DNA of 64,000 nt from a marine gamma proteobacterium HTCC2143. GTDB lineage: Bacteria > Pseudomonadota > Gammaproteobacteria > Pseudomonadales > Dasaniaceae. This document shows positions 57,001 to 64,000 of the stretch, piece after piece. The stretch is taken from positions 124,001 through 188,000 of the forward strand of contig AAVT01000005.1 of NCBI GenBank assembly GCA_000169075.1, read 5' to 3'. The position numbers and the translations under genes were made by a program. The notes under the pieces are model-generated. The model had not been told where the DNA came from and made no database searches. It saw nothing but the letters and a program-made list of their open reading frames with translations. Position 1 is the stretch's first letter, and each line of letters begins with the position of its first letter.

Positions 57001-58290
57001 TCATTCGATCCTCGCAGCCAATGTTATTTGACTTCGACCGCTGCTCGCTAGCCGACACTCCGCCTCGTATTTCAACTGCCGGCCGGCCGGGGACCTTGCA
57101 TCAAATGGTATGCTAACAAGGTATGAGCCATCATCAGCATCTCCTACAACACTAATTTTTTCTTCTAGAATAGCCACGGATTTCATATTCCTAACGTGAT
57201 TGTTCAGCTCACCAATGCAAACAGAGGCAACAGTGCTACGGTCAATTTCAGTGACAACATAAGTATCTCCGTCCTCGTCTATTTCACATTGCGCTGTAAA
57301 ATTAAGCATCTTGCCCAATGATGTTTTCGCCGTGAAAGGGATTTCCAAGCTAAATATACCTTTGTTGCCTGAAATCAACTGACTAGCGTCCCCAGCAATT
57401 ACAACAGACTTCATCAACACGGTTTCAGATTTCAGACTGTCTTTACAGATCGCCAAAGCACCGGATGCAACCAAATTAATAACCACATCGGCCTCTCGCT
57501 GCTCTTTTATCGTACATTTTGAATTGTAATCGATCGAAGTTCCTTCTTGATTGGTCGCGACAAAGGGAAGTTGAAATACATATTCCGCACTACTATCAAT
57601 TTGGTTGATCTGCTCCTCATCAATACGAACTCGACCATGGACGGCCGCTTCTGAGCGGACACTGTCGCGGCAGATGGCAATAGCACCCTGGCGTTCAAGG
57701 GATAGCTCAATCACAGTTTCACCAGCCGCTGAGACCGAGCAATGTGCCTGATAGCGCACATTACTTCCCAATTCACTCTTTGCAAAAAAAGGAATTATGT
57801 ATGAATATCCAGAATTGACTGTGTCGGCGGGACTAGTATCCCCCTCGATAATCTCAATGCCAGTAAGATAATCAAACGACGTGCTGATTTCAATACGGCA
57901 AAGTAGCCGCGCAGTCTTTTCATCAACGCCAGTATTTTTTAGGGCTACGACATCAACTGTTTCGCGCAGCTCAGCCGACAACTGCTCTGCCACAAGATCG
58001 ATGGCTGTTCCGGAAACCGGATAGCGATAGCTAAGCGTATAAGTTCGTTTATCTTGATCTCTACAAGTAATAACAAAATAATAGTGTGACTCCGAATTTT
58101 TTCGAATGATCATTTCGCCAGCTATGACGCTGAGACAGCGCTCGCTACTCTCTGCCTCTAGTGCTGTCCGCAGTAGTTTGGGAGTTATTGACTGGTATTT
58201 TTTTGGTAACCAAAGCTTATTCGTGTCGACCGCATGGACACATTGGCAAAAAAACAAACCGAGAATCAATAAATATCGACGCGCTGTCAT
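57001..58290 (-). CDS. Secreted protein with four tandem repeats, unknown function
   Basis: 429 residues from ATG 58290, with a signal peptide (TARRYLLILGLFFCQCVHA, cleavage near VHA). After an N-terminal part of about 105 residues come four repeats of about 80-90 residues. Each has a central IPF/LPF strand followed by an AKS..G..-type turn and a Y-x-A-x-C-like strand: YSYIIPFFAKSELG, YVFQLPFVATNQEG, FSLEIPFTAKTSLG and YLVSIPFDARSPAG. Each repeat also begins with a Cys stretch such as AIAICRDSVRS or ALAICKDSLKS. The pairs of Cys suggest disulfides. The function is not known; the fold is probably beta-rich and exported. The longer frame from 58323 adds 11 residues. Confidence 0.85.
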   Translation of the reverse strand: MTARRYLLILGLFFCQCVHAVDTNKLWLPKKYQSITPKLLRTALEAESSERCLSVIAGEMIIRKNSESHYYFVITCRDQDKRTYTLSYRYPVSGTAIDLVAEQLSAELRETVDVVALKNTGVDEKTARLLCRIEISTSFDYLTGIEIIEGDTSPADTVNSGYSYIIPFFAKSELGSNVRYQAHCSVSAAGETVIELSLERQGAIAICRDSVRSEAAVHGRVRIDEEQINQIDSSAEYVFQLPFVATNQEGTSIDYNSKCTIKEQREADVVINLVASGALAICKDSLKSETVLMKSVVIAGDASQLISGNKGIFSLEIPFTAKTSLGKMLNFTAQCEIDEDGDTYVVTEIDRSTVASVCIGELNNHVRNMKSVAILEEKISVVGDADDGSYLVSIPFDARSPAGRQLKYEAECRLASSGRSQITLAARIE

Positions 58291-58765
58291 ATCCGAAACA
58301 AGCTCACATGATGAAGAATTCATTTATTATAGACCGACTACTGAAACATACTGTAAATTCAAGTGCTGCGTGCTCCATCTCCACCGTCGTCGCGATGCTT
58401 TCGGTGAAACTCGTTTCTCCCGCCAGATACGAATTTTGATATGACGGAAAATCCTCCGTCACAAAACATTCCAAACCATAAACTACCTACCCATCCCGGC
58501 ATATTATTGATAGCTATTATGGCCTCTTAAATGCAGGTGTGGAGCTGTAAGTTCACGCACTGACTGTAAATACGGCAGTCTACTTTTTAAATGCGCTCCG
58601 CTGGATTCATCGGCTATCAGCGCTTCTATGGGTTGACATTATCGCAATAGATGCCGATGACCGAAAACTGCATGTGAGTAATGGCTTATCGATTCGCAAG
58701 CGCTTAACAACGCGCCGAATACAATAATCAGACAACCCGTCTTCAGCATGGTGATAGTTCTACCT
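58291..58765. other. Intergenic region, no gene recognised
   Basis: About 470 bases. An inverted repeat TGACGGA / TCCGTCA lies at 58441-58461 without a T-tract. A plus-strand stretch near 58590-58730 containing LLWVDIIAIDADDRKLHV reads like protein but has no start and ends at a stop; it could be the remnant of a small regulator, which I could not confirm. The efpL terminator was not found. Confidence 0.4.
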
Positions 58766-59332
58766 TCACGCCCGGGACATAAAACGATTGTCTTCGGTGT
58801 TCACTTTAATAGACTCGCCGGACTCCAGATATTCTGGTACTTGTACAACTAGCCCCGTTGTCAATGTAGCGGGCTTTGTTCGAGCAGAGGCACTCGCACC
58901 CTTAATACCAGGGGCGGTATCAACCACGGTCATAATCATTGATTGTGGAAGTTCAATGGCAATGAGCTGGTCATCAACAATCAAGCCACCGACGGATTCC
59001 ATTCCTTCAAAAATATACAGTTGATCGTCGCCAAGTTCCGATGCGCTGAGTGCATGCTGACTATAATCCTCATCATCCATAAACACGAATCCATCGCCGT
59101 CCTTGTAGGAATATTGCATTTTGCGCCGTTCAAAATCTATATCAGCGAGAATGTCATCACCTTTGAGGCTCTCATCAACTTTTTGCCCGGTCTTTACATG
59201 ATTCATACGAATTTTATAAAGCGTAGACGCTCCCCTTGACGACGGAGATTTCGATTCAACTTTTTTAATGACATGTGGCGCACCCCTGTAATTTACAACG
59301 TCGCCCTTTTTCAGTTCACTCGCTTTTGGCAT
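58766..59332 (-). CDS. efpL: EF-P paralogue EfpL (YeiP)
   Basis: 188-residue translation factor that rescues ribosomes stalled at proline-rich and related sequences. The domain I loop reads SPSSRGAS, with Arg at the tip instead of the Lys that is modified in EF-P; this is the signature of EfpL/YeiP. The C-terminal TTGLVVQVPEYLESGESI and the TAPGIKGASASAR stretch are shared with E. coli YeiP. Therefore no lysine modification is expected. It is divergent from glpE. Confidence 0.94.
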   Translation of the reverse strand: MPKASELKKGDVVNYRGAPHVIKKVESKSPSSRGASTLYKIRMNHVKTGQKVDESLKGDDILADIDFERRKMQYSYKDGDGFVFMDDEDYSQHALSASELGDDQLYIFEGMESVGGLIVDDQLIAIELPQSMIMTVVDTAPGIKGASASARTKPATLTTGLVVQVPEYLESGESIKVNTEDNRFMSRA

Positions 59333-59426
59333 CCAAAACTCCTAAAAATGTCCAATTTTGATAGTCTAATATGCGCTATAATAGCAGTAACTGATTCGGT
59401 CAAAAACCACTAGAGCGAGCCTATTC

Positions 59427-59720
59427 ATGACAAGGTTTGAACGTATATCCGTTGAAAAAGCACGGGATATTATAAGTACTGACAATGTAGCCATTGTTGA
59501 TATACGCGATCGCGTTTCATTTAATAATGGCCATATTGACAATGCGTTGTTCGTCAACGGCGATAACATTGATGACTTTATCGCCAAAACCGATAAAGAC
59601 ACCACTGTCATTGTCTATTGTTATCACGGCAACAGCAGTCAAAACGCCGCTCAATTTATTGCGGAGCAAGGCTTTCCAAAGGTATACAGCATGGACGGTG
59701 GATTTGAACTCTGGACGTAA
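59427..59720 (+). CDS. glpE: Thiosulfate sulfurtransferase GlpE
   Basis: Single-domain rhodanese of 97 residues. The active-site loop CYHGNSSQ has catalytic Cys65, the same position as in E. coli GlpE. The IVDIRDRVSFNNGHIDNA region is conserved. TATAAT at 59377-59382, about 45 bases before the ATG, is a probable -10 element. It is not next to glp operon genes. Confidence 0.93.
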   Translation: MTRFERISVEKARDIISTDNVAIVDIRDRVSFNNGHIDNALFVNGDNIDDFIAKTDKDTTVIVYCYHGNSSQNAAQFIAEQGFPKVYSMDGGFELWT

Positions 59721-59780
59721 ACCTGACTAAAACTATCGCTGTCGGCTTTATCCCTCAGAGATAATCACCCTTAAACCCGT

Positions 59781-61646
59781 CTAAAGCTCAGCACATGTAC
59801 TGCAGTGCAAATAGGTATTCTGCGGGTCGTTCATGTTATCAATAAACTCCAAACCGCGACCAAAAGGCACTACCCATCGGTTAATTTGCCTCAATAGTGA
59901 TTGGGATCCGGCGTGAGGGTTGCCCAGCCAGCTGAGCATTACCTCGCTACCCATCAACTCCTGTATAAACTGCTGTTGAGGCGTTAGTGGCAATTGCACC
60001 ACCTCGGTCTCAAATTGATCTAGATTCGCCATCTTGGCGGCCGCAGCCACAGCTTGATCCAAACCGCCAAGCTGATCGACTAAGCCCTTATCAAAGGCGT
60101 CCGCTCCTGACCAAACTCGACCTTGTGCAACGTCATCTACCTGGTCTGTTGTCATATCTCTACCGCTGGCAACAATGGTAAGAAAGCGTGCATAACCGTT
60201 TTCCAAGCTACTCTGCATAGCTCGACCAAACACTGAGTTAAGAGGACGATCAATACGGCCAGCATCGGCCATGGCGGTGGTACCTACACCATCATTTGAG
60301 ATACCTAACTTACCCAAGGTTTTTTCAATCGTTGGGAAAGCAGAGAATATACCGATGGAACCTGTCAATGTTGTTGGCGTAGCCCATATTTCATCCGCAA
60401 GAGCTGAAATCCAGTAGCCACCAGAAGCAGCTGTACTTCCCATCGAAACAACAAGAGGCCTTCCCTGCTGTTTTAACAATGCTAACTCGCGCCGTATAAC
60501 CTCTGAAGCAAAGGCACTGCCGCCACCGCTATCAACTCGTAGTACCAGTGCATCGACGCTTTCATCACGCCGAACCTGTCTAATAAGCTGTGCCAGCGAA
60601 TCACCGCCAATATAACCCGGAGGCCAATCGCCATCTAATATCATACCGGAGGCAACGATTACCGCTATTTTTCCATCGGCAACAGAACTGGGAAGCTCAA
60701 TATTTCGAATCCATAAATAGCGTTCAAAGCCGATTCTCTGATAGAAGCCTTTTTCATCAGTCGCGCCAATCTCATTGATGAGTTGCTGGTTAATTTCATC
60801 ACGATCAACAATAGCGTCGACAAAACCTGTTGCCGCAGCCGCACGTGCGCTGTCACCTTGATGCTCAGCCAAAACCTGATCGAATTTATTAGCATAATGA
60901 TTAACACTGTCAGCCGAAACGTTGCGGCGAGCAGCAATAGTGTCAACATACTCACCCCACAAACTACTAAGCCAAGCCAGGTTTGATTCTCGAGAGTCGT
61001 CTGACATGCTTTCGCGCATCATCGGTTCCATCGCAGACTTATAATTGCCGACTCGAAAAACATGGAAGTTTATCGCCATTTTTTCCAACGCTTTTTTGTA
61101 GTAACTCCGATAGACTCCATAGCCTTTAATACTCACCCCGCCCATGGGATGGAGGTAAATTTCGTCAGCATGGGAAGCCAATAAATATTGGTCCTGGGAA
61201 TAGTTATCGCCTATCGCGATAATTTTTTTGCCACTGCGACGAAACTCTTCCAACACCAACGAAACTTCCTGAATTTTGCTGATACCACCAAAAGCAAGAT
61301 CATCCAGCTTCAATACTAGTGTCGTAATTCGCTGGTCCTCGCTAGCATATCGAACGGCGTCAATGACGTCCTGTACCAAGGTCTCATGCTGTTCAGGTGT
61401 AACTCCCCCCATCAAACGCTGCAGAGGATCGACATAACTTGTTTGGTCCACCAGCGAACCTTTTAGATCTAGCATTAAAGCGCCACGCTCTGGTATTTTC
61501 GGGATCTCTCCGCCCGAAACGCCCAAAAACACAATGACTAGCACCAATAAGAAGAGCACATTGACGACTAACAGCCGAAGCGCACTAACAAACTTCACGC
61601 AGCCTTGAAACAAACGCTTGATAAATCCTGGGGGTTTCTTATCCAC
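59781..61646 (-). CDS. sppA: Signal peptide peptidase SppA (67K type)
   Basis: Membrane-anchored serine protease that degrades cleaved signal peptides. 621 residues with one N-terminal helix (about 22-44, LRLLVVNVLFLLVLVIVF) and two tandem SppA domains. The catalytic dyad is Lys203 (GNYKSAMEP) and Ser408 (MGSTAASGGYW), close to E. coli Lys209 and Ser409. Its start overlaps the stop of the DUF2069 gene by eight bases, so it belongs to the arsC-wrbA-DUF2069 transcript. Confidence 0.95.
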   Translation of the reverse strand: MDKKPPGFIKRLFQGCVKFVSALRLLVVNVLFLLVLVIVFLGVSGGEIPKIPERGALMLDLKGSLVDQTSYVDPLQRLMGGVTPEQHETLVQDVIDAVRYASEDQRITTLVLKLDDLAFGGISKIQEVSLVLEEFRRSGKKIIAIGDNYSQDQYLLASHADEIYLHPMGGVSIKGYGVYRSYYKKALEKMAINFHVFRVGNYKSAMEPMMRESMSDDSRESNLAWLSSLWGEYVDTIAARRNVSADSVNHYANKFDQVLAEHQGDSARAAAATGFVDAIVDRDEINQQLINEIGATDEKGFYQRIGFERYLWIRNIELPSSVADGKIAVIVASGMILDGDWPPGYIGGDSLAQLIRQVRRDESVDALVLRVDSGGGSAFASEVIRRELALLKQQGRPLVVSMGSTAASGGYWISALADEIWATPTTLTGSIGIFSAFPTIEKTLGKLGISNDGVGTTAMADAGRIDRPLNSVFGRAMQSSLENGYARFLTIVASGRDMTTDQVDDVAQGRVWSGADAFDKGLVDQLGGLDQAVAAAAKMANLDQFETEVVQLPLTPQQQFIQELMGSEVMLSWLGNPHAGSQSLLRQINRWVVPFGRGLEFIDNMNDPQNTYLHCSTCAEL

Positions 61647-62028
61647 TGTGTTTATTTACCTCTTTTTCATTCCATGCTCGCGACTGCCAACGAATATACA
61701 ACATAGATGAAACGAACAACACGGCGATGACAATGACTTCGGATAGAGTGACAAGTGAGTAGCAGGCGAATACAGTATTCACTGACAAGATAAAAAAGCC
61801 TAATAGAATGAAGGCCAATAAGGCGTGTGTACGGGTATTTTGTTTTAGTATTCCCGGCAAGAAACACAGCAATATCACTATTTGAATCCCCCACACTACG
61901 ATATTAGGGTTTCGATCGCAGCTAGGCCAAATCAATGTTCCCATAGTGATAATCAATAAAAAGAGCGCATAATTCACAAGCACCCATAAGCGGCTCCAGC
62001 GGGCCAATACTTCATATTTCACAGTCAT
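61639..62028 (-). CDS. DUF2069 membrane protein
   Basis: 129 residues with four predicted membrane helices (YALFLLIITMGTLIWP, VWGIQIVILLCFLPGIL, LAFILLGFFILSVNTVFACY, EVIVIAVLFVSSMLYI). A conserved neighbour of wrbA in gammaproteobacteria; function unknown. It ends by overlapping sppA by eight bases and begins nine bases after wrbA. Confidence 0.9.
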   Translation of the reverse strand: MTVKYEVLARWSRLWVLVNYALFLLIITMGTLIWPSCDRNPNIVVWGIQIVILLCFLPGILKQNTRTHALLAFILLGFFILSVNTVFACYSLVTLSEVIVIAVLFVSSMLYIRWQSRAWNEKEVNKHSG

Positions 62029-62037
62029 TAATGAACT

Positions 62038-62995
<958 letters not shown>

Positions 62996-63083
62996 ACTGT
63001 CCTCTTTGCGATTACTGAGTATACTGTTGCGAATTATATACCAATGAAAGCAAAATCGTGCCGATTATCAGGACACTTTTCCC

Positions 63084-64000
63084 ATGCCCACGCCCATGCC
63101 CATGCCTGACGATACAAACAAAGTGTTAATCAACAGCAAGTGGCTGCAATGGCGTTATTGGCTAAAACTAGCGGTCTATATCCAGAGACACTATCTAGCC
63201 GATGGTTGCAGCCACAGTGCAGCGGCACTTACTTACATGAGCCTGTTCGCGTTAGTGCCTTTATTGACGGTGATGTATGCAATTTTGTCGGCTGTACCTG
63301 CGTTTCAAGAGGTAGGGCTACAAATACAATCGATTATTTTCGATAATTTTGTCCCATCTACTGGTCAAGAAGTTGAGACTTATCTTAAGGACTTTTCTGT
63401 ACAAGCCAGAAAGCTGACCGGCGTAGGTGTCGGCTTCTTGGGCATCACCGCAATATTGATGCTGAAAAATATCGAGAAAACGTTTAATTCTATCTGGAAG
63501 ACCAGAGACAATCGCCGCGGTCTTTCCAGTTTTCTTCTTTACTGGGCAATTTTGAGTCTTGGGCCACTTTGTATCGGACTTGCACTCGGTATCAACACCT
63601 ACTTGGTGTCGCTAAAAGTGATCTTTGATCAGGTTGATGTCATCGGTATAGGTCCCTATATTCTGCGGCTAACACCTTACCTTCTAACCTCAGCTGCATT
63701 CACTTTGGTTTTCGCCGCGGTGCCAAACTGCAGAGTTCCCATCAAACATGCGTTTATCGGTGGTCTGGTAACCGCCTTGGTTTTTGAAGTCGCAAAACAA
63801 CTTTTTACAAGTATCGTCGCCAACACTAGCTACCAGAATATCTACGGAACATTTGCCGCTTTACCGTTGTTTCTGCTGTGGATTTATCTGTCTTGGCTGA
63901 TTGTGCTGGCGGGAGCTGAGTTAGTTCACGCAATAAGCGGGTTCAACGCCCTCGGGGACGAAAACTATAGCGATATGGTGCTAACACTCGCAGTTCTGGA
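63084..64000 (+). CDS. YihY/virulence factor BrkB family membrane protein, partial
   Basis: The first 305 residues are visible; the frame continues past the window end. Family pattern: CSHSAAALTYMSLFALVPLL with ten residues before LSAVPAF, a polytopic membrane protein of about six helices. ATG 63084, 63096 and 63102 are all in frame; AGGA lies about ten bases before the first. It is not ribonuclease BN. Divergent from arsC, a layout common in Pseudomonas-like genomes. Confidence 0.93.
   Translation, partial: MPTPMPMPDDTNKVLINSKWLQWRYWLKLAVYIQRHYLADGCSHSAAALTYMSLFALVPLLTVMYAILSAVPAFQEVGLQIQSIIFDNFVPSTGQEVETYLKDFSVQARKLTGVGVGFLGITAILMLKNIEKTFNSIWKTRDNRRGLSSFLLYWAILSLGPLCIGLALGINTYLVSLKVIFDQVDVIGIGPYILRLTPYLLTSAAFTLVFAAVPNCRVPIKHAFIGGLVTALVFEVAKQLFTSIVANTSYQNIYGTFAALPLFLLWIYLSWLIVLAGAELVHAISGFNALGDENYSDMVLTLAVL

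Noticed and set aside
58441..58461. Inverted repeat TGACGGA / TCCGTCA as terminator or operator
   Set aside because: Short, no T-tract, and not near a gene start.
58590..58730. Plus-strand stretch with LLWVDIIAIDADDRKLHV resembling a LytTR-type domain
   Set aside because: Too short, no start codon, similarity only impressionistic.

Overview
The window looks like a chromosomal segment of a marine gammaproteobacterium. The evidence is the presence of RapA, EfpL (YeiP), FxsA beside groES-groEL, DUF2069 beside wrbA, exonuclease I, and the murJ-ribF-ileS order. Two TonB-dependent receptors, a haloalkane dehalogenase and a hydantoinase/CoA-transferase cluster would suit an oligotrophic, Cellvibrionales-like marine heterotroph. 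That placement is inference only. No rRNA, tRNA, CRISPR array, insertion sequence or prophage was recognised.

Layout. 1-12.1 kb is mostly housekeeping on the minus strand: ileS (cut by the window edge), ribF, murJ, a NUDIX ADP-ribose pyrophosphatase, pyrB, an MsbA-like ABC exporter, a GIY-YIG protein, sbcB and class I fumarase. 12.1-14.1 kb holds a membrane-anchored coiled-coil protein and a PuuD-type membrane protein. 14.4-21.1 kb is a four-gene signalling/uptake block: NarL-type response regulator, periplasmic binding protein, hybrid histidine kinase and TonB-dependent receptor, all on the minus strand. groES-groEL with a sigma-32-type promoter and fxsA follow (21.3-24.0 kb).

24.7-40.5 kb is the accessory part. 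It contains a haloalkane dehalogenase with a palindrome over its promoter, a MacAB-like three-gene export operon, and a second TonB-dependent receptor. A frameshifted VOC/glyoxalase pseudogene comes next, then a catabolic operon (hydantoinase B, hydantoinase A, HMG-CoA-lyase-like, CaiB/BaiF CoA-transferase). This operon is divergent from a GntR/UTRA regulator, with an isochorismatase-type amidohydrolase beyond it. The HyuAB plus amidohydrolase pairing recalls ring opening followed by N-carbamoyl hydrolysis; the lyase and CoA-transferase suggest a branched or hydroxy acid that is activated and cleaved. The substrate cannot be read from the sequence.

40.7-64 kb returns to mixed core genes: a photolyase preceded by a 46-residue DUF2256 zinc-ribbon gene, an SDR and alkyltransferase-like (ATL) protein pair, a TauE/SafE permease, an RluA-type pseudouridine synthase, a methyltransferase, rapA, a hexose-6-phosphate mutarotase, an nhaA remnant and dinB under a LexA box. 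After these come a DUF1244 gene, a histone H1-like Lys/Ala protein, a secreted protein made of four tandem repeats, efpL, glpE, sppA, DUF2069, wrbA, arsC and the start of a YihY/BrkB gene.

The best candidates for something not yet described are the receptor/binding-protein/hybrid-kinase block (14.4-21.1 kb), the hydantoinase-lyase-CoA-transferase cluster (32.2-40.5 kb) and the four-repeat secreted protein (57.0-58.3 kb). Start codons were moved from the longest open frame wherever a ribosome binding site, a domain boundary or a regulatory site argued for it; each case is stated.
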